From contig NZ_CP070326.1 of the NCBI RefSeq assembly GCF_016917755.1, positions 186,001-250,000 of the forward strand: a stretch of 64,000 nucleotides of DNA, in the 5' to 3' direction. The DNA is from Streptomyces noursei (lineage in GTDB: Bacteria; Actinomycetota; Actinomycetes; Streptomycetales; Streptomycetaceae). The notes under the pieces are model-generated. The model was not told the DNA's origin. It searched no databases and saw nothing but the letters and a program-made list of their open reading frames with translations. Positions 18,420 through 25,942 of the stretch are shown here, in pieces (the stretch's first letter is position 1; the number at the start of each line of letters is the position of its first letter). The translations under genes were made by a program, and so were the position numbers.

Positions 18420-18457
18420 GCCCGTGCCGCTCGCGGGGTTCGCGGAGCGGCACGGGC
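18420..18457. terminator. Bidirectional hairpin between convergent genes
   Basis: GCCCGTGCCGCT at 18420-18431 pairs perfectly with its complement at 18446-18457; four further CGCG bases also pair. It lies between the stop of the importer operon and the stop of the convergent small lipoprotein gene. Confidence 0.8.
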
Positions 18458-18468
18458 AACTGTCCCGA

Positions 18469-18702
18469 TCAGTTGCCGGAGTCGTCGGCGTTGCCGTTGG
18501 CGTCCGCCGAGGCGACGGCGTGCTGGGCGTCGTCGACCTTCTTCCGCAGCTGCGGGAGCTGGTCCTGCGGGGTGGCCGTGCTGCTGGTGGCCGGGGCCGC
18601 GCTGCCCGATGCCGACGACGGGGAACAGGCCGCCGTGGCGAGCAGGGGCATCGCGAGGGCCGCGGTCAGCAGGGCGGCGGGCAGGCCGCGGCGGCGGTTC
18701 AC
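18469..18702 (-). CDS. Small lipoprotein
   Basis: 77 residues, GTG start at 18702. A signal sequence (RRRGLPAALLTAALAMPLL) ends in the lipobox ATAAC. The mature part of about 50 residues starts Ser/Ala/Thr-rich and continues with a charged segment DQLPQLRKKVDDAQHAVASA that could be helical, ending in Asp/Asn repeats. Its start overlaps the stop of the upstream gene by four bases, so the two are coupled. No family recognised. Confidence 0.72.
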   Translation of the reverse strand: MNRRRGLPAALLTAALAMPLLATAACSPSSASGSAAPATSSTATPQDQLPQLRKKVDDAQHAVASADANGNADDSGN

Positions 18703-19133
18703 GAGGCCGCGGCCGACGTGCCGTTGTGGTGGGTGCCGCACCAGGTGGCGACCGCCTTGAGGTCGGTCTGCTTCTGCTTCAGCAGCGGCAGCAGCGTCTT
18801 GCGGGTGGTGAGGCGGTCGCCGAGGAACGTGGCGATGGCCTGGTGGTCGGCCTTCCTCGCGTTGGCGATGCGCTGCTCCAGGTACGTGATCGAGCCACGG
18901 GTGCCGGCGCCGGCCTCCATGCGCGTGATCCGCTTCTCGATCCGCTTCTCCAACTTCGGCACCCGACGGCACAGTGCCTTGGCACCATCGCCCTTCGGGC
19001 CCTTGGCGGTGGCGGTGGCGGTGGCTGCCGGCGCCGTGGTCTTTGCGGCGTACGAGGGGGCACCGGCCGCCACCGATCCCGCCAGGGCCAGGGCGGCCAA
19101 GGCCGCGGTCATCGTCGTCCTGCGTCCGCGCAT
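18699..19133 (-). CDS. Secreted helical protein, probable target of the adjacent two-component system
   Basis: 144 residues. Signal peptide with cleavage near APSYA-A, followed by a mature domain rich in Lys/Arg and Leu with heptad-like helices (LCRRVPKLEKRIEKRITRME and THLEQRIANARK-like segments) and one Cys at each end of the domain. I do not recognise the family. It is co-transcribed with the small lipoprotein. Its upstream region has the direct repeat TTGTGG-N5-TTGTG at 19221-19238 that recurs near two other genes around the two-component operon. Confidence 0.75.
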   Translation of the reverse strand: MRGRRTTMTAALAALALAGSVAAGAPSYAAKTTAPAATATATAKGPKGDGAKALCRRVPKLEKRIEKRITRMEAGAGTRGSITYLEQRIANARKADHQAIATFLGDRLTTRKTLLPLLKQKQTDLKAVATWCGTHHNGTSAAAS

Positions 19134-19220
19134 GTCTGTCTCCGATCGCTGTGCTCTGCGAAGGCCCGCTGCGCCAAGGGCGCGTGGTGGGCCGGGTGCG
19201 AGCGAAGGTAGGAGCCGACC

Positions 19221-19238
19221 TTGTGGTTTCTTTGTGAC
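19221..19238 (-). promoter_or_regulatory. Direct-repeat site, copy A
   Basis: TTGTGGTTTCTTTGTGAC on the plus strand; read on the gene's strand it is two CACAA half-sites 11 bases apart, about 88 bases upstream of the secreted-protein start. The spacing of one helical turn is typical of OmpR-family regulators. Closely matching copies occur at 22531-22548 and, more weakly, 19516-19533. Confidence 0.5.
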
Positions 19239-19242
19239 CGGG

Positions 19243-19455
19243 TCAGCTGCCGTGCGAGGTGTCGGTGGCGGGCCCTTCGTCGCGTACGCCGCTGCCGTCC
19301 TCGGCGATCAGGGCTCCGCACAGGGCGAGGGCCAGGGAGAGCAGGGTCGCGGCGAGTATGGCGACCACCGTGTCGGCCGTGCGGGCGACCGGTGGCCGGC
19401 CCCGGACCTCCTCGTGGCAGCGCGCGGTCGCGGTCTCCGTGGTCAGCACGGTCAT
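19243..19455 (-). CDS. Small membrane protein
   Basis: 70 residues from the ATG at 19455, with CACGAGGAGGACGT just upstream giving a strong ribosome-binding site. A polar first half (TETATARCHEEVRG) is followed by one membrane helix (TVVAILAATLLSLALALCGA) and a short acidic tail outside. It begins 47 bases after the kinase stop on the same strand, so it may be read through from that operon or from its own promoter, where a weaker direct-repeat copy lies. Function unknown. Confidence 0.6.
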   Translation of the reverse strand: MTVLTTETATARCHEEVRGRPPVARTADTVVAILAATLLSLALALCGALIAEDGSGVRDEGPATDTSHGS

Positions 19456-19502
19456 ACGTCCTCCTCGTGGCGTGAACGCCGCCGTTCCGCACAAGGAGCA
19501 CC

Positions 19503-20990
19503 TTAGGGACGGTATTTGTGGATTTCCTGTCGACGGTGGTGAGTGTCCGCCAGCCAGTCCCGGTGCGGTACCGCGGTACCGTCCGGGCCCGGGCGGGTGA
19601 GGGGGAAGGCGACCTCGATGCGGGCTCCTGGACCTCCCGGGGGCGTCCGCACTTCCAGGTGCGCGTGGTGCAGCTCGGCCTGCTGGGCGACCAGAGTGAG
19701 CCCGAGGCCGGACCCGGGGCTCTCGGCGCGTCGATGGAACCGTTCGAAGATCGTCTGCCGCTGCTCCGGCGGCACCCCGGGCCCCTGGTCGTCCACGGTG
19801 AGCACGGCCGCCGGGGCGCCCCCGTCGTCGGATGCCCGCAGGGCCACCGCGATGCGGACCCGGCCGTCGGCGGACCGGCCGTGTGCCAGGGCGTTGGCCA
19901 GGAGGTTGTCCACCAGCGACCGCAGCCCCGGCTGCCAGCCGTGCACCACCAGCCCCGTGGTGCACTCCGCCTGCACGTCCGCGTCGGGATGCGCGCGGCG
20001 GAAGTCGGCCACGGCGGCGTCCGTGAGCTCGGCAAGATCGACGGGGGCGAACGCGTCCGCCTCGACCAGGTCCCCCTGGGCCAGCGCCCGCAACATCACC
20101 AGCAGCCCCAGCACGCGGGCGTGGCCGCGCCGCAGGTCCTCCACCGTTTCCGCCCGGTCCTGGGCGTCGAGGTCCTGGAAGGCGTCGAGGATGTCCAGGC
20201 TGGTCTGCATGCTCGTCAGCGGCGTGCGCAGTTCGTGGGAGGCCGCGGCGGAGAAGGAGCGGGCCGTCGCCAGCGCCTCGGCGGTCCGGGCGGCCTGTTC
20301 GTCGTAGCGGGCCAGAACGGTCTGCACGGTGTGCGCGAGGTCGTCGACCTCGGTGATCCGGGTCGGGCGGTGTTCCAAACGGACGTCGCTGGTACGGGGA
20401 TCGAGACCGCTGGTGCGCCGCTGCAGCCGCCGCAGCGGCCGGGCGGCGCCGGCGGCCAGTGCCCAGGCCAGGCCCGCGGACGCCGGGGCGGCGAGCAGCG
20501 CGACGGTGACCACCCGGCCGCGCACGAGCTGGATCTGGGCCTGGTTGACGGAGTCGGGGGAGAACAGCCACAGCGTTCCCCGCACGCCCGGCTCCTTGCC
20601 GCTGATCCGCTGGGCCAGCACGCGCCAGGTTTTGCCCCGCGCATGGACGCTGACCGGCTTGCCGGGCGTCGTCGGCAGCCGTACGGACGGATCCGGCTGC
20701 GGGCCGTCCTGCACGGTACGGTCCGGTCCCTGCAACCGGATGCCGACGTCCAGGGCCGCGCTGTACAGCTTCCGTTGGCGGGCATGTTCGACCCGCGGGC
20801 GGTCCTGGGAGGCGGCGCGCAGCAGCCCCCGGGCAACCGCCGCCACGTCGTGGGCACGCTCGCTGAGCCGCTGGTCGGCCTGCGCGTGCAGGTCCCTGCT
20901 CACCAGGCCCACGAGCAGCCACCCCGAGGCCACCACCAGCAGCGGTACGACGGCGCCCACCACGAGCGCGATGCGGGTGGACAGCCTCAC
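19503..20990 (-). CDS. Sensor histidine kinase
   Basis: 495 residues, GTG start overlapping the response-regulator stop by four bases. Membrane helix at 8-30, an extracytoplasmic domain of about 125 residues, second helix at 160-180, HAMP linker, H-box AASHELRTPLTS with His252, then LLANALAHG, DDQGPGVP and GSGLGLTLV of the ATPase domain. It resembles MprB/VanS-type kinases. The C-terminus has a hydrophilic extension of about 30 residues rich in His/Arg beyond the ATPase domain. It pairs with the regulator encoded directly upstream. Confidence 0.92.
   Translation of the reverse strand: MRLSTRIALVVGAVVPLLVVASGWLLVGLVSRDLHAQADQRLSERAHDVAAVARGLLRAASQDRPRVEHARQRKLYSAALDVGIRLQGPDRTVQDGPQPDPSVRLPTTPGKPVSVHARGKTWRVLAQRISGKEPGVRGTLWLFSPDSVNQAQIQLVRGRVVTVALLAAPASAGLAWALAAGAARPLRRLQRRTSGLDPRTSDVRLEHRPTRITEVDDLAHTVQTVLARYDEQAARTAEALATARSFSAAASHELRTPLTSMQTSLDILDAFQDLDAQDRAETVEDLRRGHARVLGLLVMLRALAQGDLVEADAFAPVDLAELTDAAVADFRRAHPDADVQAECTTGLVVHGWQPGLRSLVDNLLANALAHGRSADGRVRIAVALRASDDGGAPAAVLTVDDQGPGVPPEQRQTIFERFHRRAESPGSGLGLTLVAQQAELHHAHLEVRTPPGGPGARIEVAFPLTRPGPDGTAVPHRDWLADTHHRRQEIHKYRP
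19516..19533 (-). promoter_or_regulatory. Direct-repeat site, weaker copy C
   Basis: TTGTGGATTTCCTGTCGA, about 60 bases upstream of the small membrane protein start and inside the last codons of the kinase gene. The first half-site TTGTGG is exact; the second is degenerate compared with copies A and B. Because it is also coding sequence, it could be coincidental. Confidence 0.3.
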
Positions 20991-21706
20991 GGCGTGTCCG
21001 TCGCCGCGTCCGGCTGCTGGTCGCGCAGGACGAAGCCCACACCGCGCACCGTGTGGATGATCCTGGGCCGCCCGTCCGCCTCCAGCTTGCGCCGCAGATA
21101 GCTCACGAACGTGTCCACGGCGTCACTGCGCACGTCGAAGTCGTACCCCCACACCCGCTCCAGCAGCTGGTCGCGGCTGAGGACCAGCCCCGCGTTGCGG
21201 GCCAGCACCTCCAGCAGTGCGAACTCCCGCCGGGTCAGCTCCCGCTGTCGACCGTCGAGACGGACGGTCCGCGCCGCCGTGTCCAGCACCAGTCCACCGA
21301 CCCGCACCGTGCCGGTGGCGGCGGGCGGCCGCCGGCGCAGCAGCGCGTGCAGGCGCAGCACCAGCTCGTCGAGGGCGAACGGCTTGACGAGGTAGTCGTC
21401 CCCGCCGGCCTGCAGGCCGGCCACCCGGTCCGCGACCTCGTCCAACGCGGACAGCATCAGCACCGGTATGTCATTGCCCTCGGTCCGCAGGCGCCGGCAC
21501 ACCGCGATGCCGTCGAGGTCGGGCATCGAGATGTCCAGCACCATGGCGTCAGGTGCCTGGGCCGCCGCCCGCTCCAGCGCGGCACGGCCGCCGTCCGCCA
21601 GATCGACGGTGAAGCCGTTCAATCGCAGGCCGCGGCCCAGCGAACGCCGGATCGCGGCGTCGTCGTCCACCACCAATACCCGTCCGGCACCGGCCCCGAT
21701 ACCCAT
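20987..21706 (-). CDS. OmpR-family response regulator
   Basis: 239 residues. The ATG at 21706 is used because a GGAGG lies just before it; a longer frame begins at 21730. Receiver domain with DDD at 14-16, phosphorylation Asp58 in VLDISMP and Lys in LVKPFA, then a winged-helix domain ending RVWGYDFDVRSDAVDTFVSY and HTVRGVGFVLR. Closest in pattern to MprA/TcrA-type regulators. Cognate to the kinase downstream. Direct repeats upstream of neighbouring genes are candidate binding sites; none was found before this operon itself. Confidence 0.93.
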   Translation of the reverse strand: MGIGAGAGRVLVVDDDAAIRRSLGRGLRLNGFTVDLADGGRAALERAAAQAPDAMVLDISMPDLDGIAVCRRLRTEGNDIPVLMLSALDEVADRVAGLQAGGDDYLVKPFALDELVLRLHALLRRRPPAATGTVRVGGLVLDTAARTVRLDGRQRELTRREFALLEVLARNAGLVLSRDQLLERVWGYDFDVRSDAVDTFVSYLRRKLEADGRPRIIHTVRGVGFVLRDQQPDAATDTP

Positions 21707-21813
21707 TCCGCCTCCGCTCACCGCCCACATCGACGCCCGCCATCATGCGCCACCGCCCCGCATCCGGGCAGCGCTGAGATGTCCTGGTGCGGCCGGCTGG
21801 TCGCGGCGGCGGC

Positions 21814-22455
21814 CTACGGTCCGGTCTGTTCGGGCGCGCGCCGGGGTCGCAAGGAGCGGGCGTCGCCTGTCATGGCGCGGCCGATGCCGGGCTCCCGGCG
21901 TTGTCCATCGCCGGAGCATGGACCGTGGTCCAGGGCATGCGGTGCGCCGCGGCCCTCGGTGCGGGGCGCGGGGGAAGCCTTCCAGCGCGCGGCCAGAACG
22001 CTGATCAGGACGAGCCCGATGGCCAGGGGAAGTTCGCAGCAGACGGCCATGACCACCGCGGTGAGATGGTCGCTGCCCTTGGCGGCGGTGGTGACGTCGA
22101 ACCAGGCGTCCAGCGCGAAGAGCATCGCGGTCGCCGAGGCGATGGGGCCCACTGCGGTGCGCCGGTACCAGGTCAGTGCGCCGGTGAGCAGCAGGCCGAC
22201 CACTTCCATGGCGTCCAGCCCGACCCAGGCGGTGTCCCAGTGGCGGACCCTGGCGTGGCTCTTCAGGGTCAGTCCGAGGATGACCATCCAGCCGATCAGG
22301 GCCAGTGCCACACTGAGCAGGCCCCACACCACCAGCCGTCGGGTGCCCGCACGCGAGACTCGCCCACCGCCTGCCTGCCCCGCTATGCCATGCGGGCTCG
22401 ACGGCCGGGTCCGTGCCGGTACCGCCGTCCTCATGAGACGGGAGAGAGCGCGCAC
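21814..22455 (-). CDS. Integral membrane protein, four helices
   Basis: 213 residues from the GTG at 22455, selected because AAAGGAGG stands four bases upstream. Four hydrophobic segments (near WGLLSVALALIGWMVILGL, AMEVVGLLLTGALTWY, ATAMLFALDAWFDVTTA and VVMAVCCELPLAIGLVLISV) form a compact membrane domain; the C-terminal 50 residues are basic and disordered. Such proteins occur in many Streptomyces without assigned function. Copy B of the direct repeat lies 76 bases upstream, which suggests control by the neighbouring response regulator. Confidence 0.75.
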   Translation of the reverse strand: MRALSRLMRTAVPARTRPSSPHGIAGQAGGGRVSRAGTRRLVVWGLLSVALALIGWMVILGLTLKSHARVRHWDTAWVGLDAMEVVGLLLTGALTWYRRTAVGPIASATAMLFALDAWFDVTTAAKGSDHLTAVVMAVCCELPLAIGLVLISVLAARWKASPAPRTEGRGAPHALDHGPCSGDGQRREPGIGRAMTGDARSLRPRRAPEQTGP

Positions 22456-22530
22456 GATGCCTCCTTTGGTGTGCAACGGACGGCCTGCCCATCCCTGCGA
22501 CACGATGCCCGGAGAGAGTAGCCAGCCACT

Positions 22531-22548
22531 TTGTGGATTCTTTGTGGA
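22531..22548 (-). promoter_or_regulatory. Direct-repeat site, copy B
   Basis: TTGTGGATTCTTTGTGGA, matching copy A at 15 of 18 positions with the same 11-base half-site spacing, 76 bases upstream of the four-helix membrane protein. The 270 bases between it and the MFS gene stop at 22816 hold no supported gene. Confidence 0.5.
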
Positions 22549-22815
22549 GCTGCCGACCTTACTGGCAGCCGGCCCGGGCCGACCGCCGGATGACGCGGTA
22601 CCGGACGTTCCGCAGTACAGGCATCATCCCCGACTGCTGTCTGTGCTCTGGACGGGAGGTGCGGCGGTTGCGGGCGGTCGGCCGGTCCTGGTCGGCCGCG
22701 ACGCGAAGACAACACGGCGGCCGGCGGCATCCGCAACCAACGCCTGGAACGCGCGCCGCGATCTCGCCGGCACAACCCAGCAGGCCCCCATCCACGCCAT
22801 CGCCGCCCGCTGGGG

Positions 22816-24006
22816 CTACACCCGCACGGACACCGAGCCGCGCCGCTGTGCCTCGTGCCTGCCCAGTGCCACGAGGGTCAGGGTCACGGTGACCGACCCG
22901 ACCGCCAGCACCGTCATCGCCGCGGCCGGGGACGTCAGTTGGGCCACCATGCCCGCGACGGCCGCGCCGACGCCCTGGAAGGTGGACATGCCGACGAAGT
23001 GCAGGCCGAGGGCTTGACCCGCGAGGTCGTCGGGGGTGAGCGACATCAGGCGTTCCTGCAGGACCAGGCTCGCGCCGAAGCCCACGGAGGCGACGGCGAC
23101 GGCCACAGCCGCCAACGTCACTCCCGGCCGTAGCACGAAGAACAGGTACGGAGCCGCCAGCAGCAGGCGCAGCGGGACCGCGAGGCGGGGGCGCAACGCG
23201 GGCGGTACCAGGCGGCCCACCGCCACGTCACCGACGAACATACCGAGCGCCGCGCACGCGAACAGCGTCCCGGCCGCCCCGGGGTCGTAGGAGATGTAGA
23301 GCGACTCACAGCCGACGACCAGGCCGTTGGGGATCCACAGGCCCAGGTAGGTGAGGCGGCGGGGGCGTGCGGACCACAGGAGGCCGTTGGTGCGCCAGGT
23401 CACCGAGACGGACGGGCGGCCGGAGGAGCGCGGTGGGCGGGCCGTGAGGCCCAGGCGGGTGGCGAGGGCCGACATCACGTACAGCGCCGCCGCCAGGAGC
23501 AGGCACGTCCGCGGGGCCAGCAGCGTCAGCAGCGCGCCGCCCGTCGCGAAACCGGCCACCTGCATCAGGCCCCAGAGCATGTTGAACACCGAACGGCCCA
23601 GGACATAGCCGTCTTTCGTGAGGATCTCGTTCAACAGTCCGGAGCGCGCTCCCCCGCCCAGGGACGCGACCAGTCCCTGGGCCAGGAGGACGGCGAAGAC
23701 CGCCGCGACCGGAAGGCCGGGCAGCGCCAACACCGCGGTACCGGCCGCGAAGGCGAGGGCGAGGCCGGACAGGATCGCGCGCGGGGGCAGGCGATCGGCT
23801 CCCGAGAGCAGGAACGCGGCGCCGAGCAACTGCGCCAGCTGCGGGCCGAACATGCTCACCGCCGACAGGAGCGGGGAGCCGGTGGCCCGGAAGACCAGCG
23901 TCCCGAGGGCCAGACCGCCGATCGTCTGCGCCGCGGCGAAGGCGGCGAAGGAGACCAGGAACGGGGTGAACTCCGGGGTGCGGAACAGGGTTCGGTAACT
24001 TCGCAT
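22816..24006 (-). CDS. MFS transporter
   Basis: 396 residues with about 12 membrane helices. The start at 24006 (MRSYRTLFRTPEFTPFLVS) is typical of streptomycete MFS exporters encoded next to ArsR-type regulators. Internal features include GARSGLLNEILTKDGYVLGRS and a helix-rich C-terminal half. The cytoplasmic loop usually carrying motif A is poorly conserved. Divergent from the ArsR-like gene, with only 66 bases between the starts and a palindrome inside that gap, so efflux is probably regulated by that protein. Confidence 0.88.
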   Translation of the reverse strand: MRSYRTLFRTPEFTPFLVSFAAFAAAQTIGGLALGTLVFRATGSPLLSAVSMFGPQLAQLLGAAFLLSGADRLPPRAILSGLALAFAAGTAVLALPGLPVAAVFAVLLAQGLVASLGGGARSGLLNEILTKDGYVLGRSVFNMLWGLMQVAGFATGGALLTLLAPRTCLLLAAALYVMSALATRLGLTARPPRSSGRPSVSVTWRTNGLLWSARPRRLTYLGLWIPNGLVVGCESLYISYDPGAAGTLFACAALGMFVGDVAVGRLVPPALRPRLAVPLRLLLAAPYLFFVLRPGVTLAAVAVAVASVGFGASLVLQERLMSLTPDDLAGQALGLHFVGMSTFQGVGAAVAGMVAQLTSPAAAMTVLAVGSVTVTLTLVALGRHEAQRRGSVSVRV

Positions 24007-24046
24007 GCGTGGGAGTCTCGGAGCGGCCCGGGGCCCGTGTTCACTG

Positions 24047-24064
24047 TTTCGCCGACACGCGAAA
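24047..24064. promoter_or_regulatory. Palindrome between MFS and ArsR-like genes
   Basis: TTTCGC-N6-GCGAAA, a perfect 6-bp inverted repeat that overlaps the ribosome-binding region of the regulator gene and lies 41 bases upstream of the MFS start. Well placed for an operator controlling both. Confidence 0.5.
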
Positions 24065-24072
24065 GGTCGTAC

Positions 24073-25056
24073 GTGCGCATGGGGTTGTGGCAGATCGACA
24101 CCGACACCCTCGCCCGCAGCCGGTTCGTGCTCTCTCCCTTCGCCGAGACCTTCGCGAGCCTGAAGCTGCTGCACGCGGGCATCGGCGCCCATCCGGGCGA
24201 GGCGTCCTGGCTGCGCGCGCACCTACCCGGCTACCGCGCGCGCCTCGCGGCCGACCCGGTGACCGCGCTGCTCGTGCGGGCGGCACTCGGCACGTCCTGG
24301 ATCGCCGACTTCGTCTGCCCCACCTCGTGCGTCGGGGAGAGCTTCGAGGAGACCGTGGCCCGAGTGCGGGCGGCCGGGGCCGGGGAGGCGCGCGCCAACC
24401 TCCGGGTGTCCCTGTGCGGCCCGCTCCCCGCCGCCCTGGAGCGCGACGACCTGCCCGAGCGGGCGACCGCGCTCCTGACGTACGTCTGGGAGGACTCCGT
24501 ACGGCCGTACTGGGAGCGTCGGCGGCGCGTCCTGGAGGCCGACGTCGTCGCGCGGACGGCCCGGGTGAGCCAGGGCGGTTGGGCAGCGGTGTTGGACTCA
24601 CTGCGGCCGGGGACGCGGTGGCTCGGGGAGAGCCGGTTCCAGGTCAACCTCAACGCGTATCCGCCGCGGGAGATCGCCGCCGGGGCAGAGCTGCTGTTCA
24701 TGCCCGTGACGCCACGGGCCGGGTGGGTGTCGTGGGAGGGACGCGAGCGGTACGCCGTCGTCTACTCGTGTCTCGGGGTGCTCGCCGAGGACCACGACCG
24801 GCGGCCCGTCCCGGCCGGGCTCGGGGCGCTCATCGGGACTGCGCGGGCCGGATTGCTGGTGCTGCTCGGGACTCCCCTGAGCACGACCCAGCTGGTCGCC
24901 GTGACCGGGCAGGGGCTGGGGTCGGTGGGACGGCATCTGCGGGTGCTGCTGGACGCGGGACTGGTGGAGCGGCGGAGGGCCGGGCGGTCGGTGCTGTACG
25001 TGCGGACGGCGGCCGGGGAGGTGCTCGTGGAGGCGTCCGGATCCGGCTGCCGCTGA
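24073..25056 (+). CDS. ArsR-type winged-helix regulator with long N-terminal domain
   Basis: 327 residues from the GTG at 24073 (AAAGG six bases upstream; an ATG six bases later is the alternative). The first ~240 residues form a domain found in streptomycete ArsR-like regulators that start MGLWQIDTDTLARSRFVLSP; the C-terminal ~80 residues contain the helix-turn-helix, with STTQLVAVTGQGLGSVGRHL as the recognition region and LVERRRAGRSVLYVRT as the wing. Divergent from an MFS exporter, so it probably represses efflux until a ligand binds the N-terminal domain. Confidence 0.85.
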   Translation: MRMGLWQIDTDTLARSRFVLSPFAETFASLKLLHAGIGAHPGEASWLRAHLPGYRARLAADPVTALLVRAALGTSWIADFVCPTSCVGESFEETVARVRAAGAGEARANLRVSLCGPLPAALERDDLPERATALLTYVWEDSVRPYWERRRRVLEADVVARTARVSQGGWAAVLDSLRPGTRWLGESRFQVNLNAYPPREIAAGAELLFMPVTPRAGWVSWEGRERYAVVYSCLGVLAEDHDRRPVPAGLGALIGTARAGLLVLLGTPLSTTQLVAVTGQGLGSVGRHLRVLLDAGLVERRRAGRSVLYVRTAAGEVLVEASGSGCR

Positions 25057-25192
25057 ACGGTAACCGGACCCGGGGGCCACTGGGGGGTCTTCGCCTGTCA
25101 CGCCCACAACAGGAGTGAGGCAACGGTGCGACCGGCCGACGAGCCGGGGTAATTCACGCGACAACTCCCTTGCTCCCATGCAAGGTTGGCGC

Positions 25193-25558
25193 ATGCTCGA
25201 TCACATCGCCATCCAGGTGAACGACGTCGCGGCCAGCGCCGCCTTCTACGATGCCGTGCTGGCCCCGCTCGGCGGCGAGCGCAAGAAGCAGTTCGGCGAG
25301 AACATCAGCTTCGGCGTCACGGGGCACCCGCTGTGGCTCGTCCCGGCACAGGGCTTGGAGGCCCCGCGCGAAGTCCACATCGCCTTCACCGCAGCCGACC
25401 GCGCCACCGTGGACGCCTTCCACGCCGCGGCCCTGGCGGTGGGTGCCGAAGTCCTGCACGCGCCCCGTCTCTGGCCCGAGTACCACGACTCCTACTACGG
25501 AGCCTTCGTCCGCGATCCCGACGGCAACAACATCGAGGCCGTCTGCCACTGTGCCTGA
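25193..25558 (+). CDS. VOC-family (glyoxalase-like) protein
   Basis: 121 residues, one full vicinal-oxygen-chelate domain with two beta-alpha-beta units. Candidate metal ligands: His4 in LDHIAIQV, His in REVHIAFTA and Glu in GNNIEAVCH. The DPDGNNIEAV ending is characteristic. ATG at 25193 chosen because AAGG lies eight bases before it and it begins directly at the first strand of the fold. The substrate is unknown; small VOC proteins act in detoxification or antibiotic resistance. Confidence 0.85.
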   Translation: MLDHIAIQVNDVAASAAFYDAVLAPLGGERKKQFGENISFGVTGHPLWLVPAQGLEAPREVHIAFTAADRATVDAFHAAALAVGAEVLHAPRLWPEYHDSYYGAFVRDPDGNNIEAVCHCA

Positions 25559-25595
25559 GTTCTCTCCGACAGACCGGCCTGCGGGGACGACGAAG

Positions 25596-25621
25596 GTGAG
25601 GGACAACAACGCCCCTCACCG
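25596..25621 (+). terminator. Hairpin after the VOC gene
   Basis: GGTGAGGG pairs with CCCTCACC across a 10-base loop, starting 38 bases after the VOC stop and touching the 3' end of the convergent GNAT remnant. Confidence 0.5.
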
Positions 25622-25894
25622 GGCAGCTGCGGCTCGCTCCGGCCGTCCACGGTGCTGGAACGACTCCGGCGCGAGGATCGACATCACCTCGGCGTCCACC
25701 CGCGTTGCGTACCCGTCACGTATCCGCGCTTCGTCGGGCTCCTCATCACCGTGACTGCCGGTCAGCCGCGTCACCTCCGCGTCGCGGAACATGGGCATCA
25801 GCGTGGGCACGTCATCCGCCGTGACGGGCCGCGGAACCCGGAGGCCGGAACGCCTCGATCGCGATCGGTCATTTCTGCGGTGTGTCCGGCCCAC
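25616..25894 (-). pseudogene. N-terminal fragment of a GNAT acetyltransferase
   Basis: The frame contains VPRPVTADDVPTLMPMFRD, AEVTRLTGSHGDEEP and a YATR segment, which match the first ~55 residues of RimJ-like acetyltransferases. The following acetyl-CoA-binding region is missing; the frame runs out after about 20 unrelated residues. It has no clear start or ribosome-binding site. Best read as a truncated gene. Confidence 0.45.
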
Positions 25895-25942
25895 GGGACC
25901 GCTGTCCTCCGCGTTCCTCTCCCTGCGGACGAGACGGGGGCA

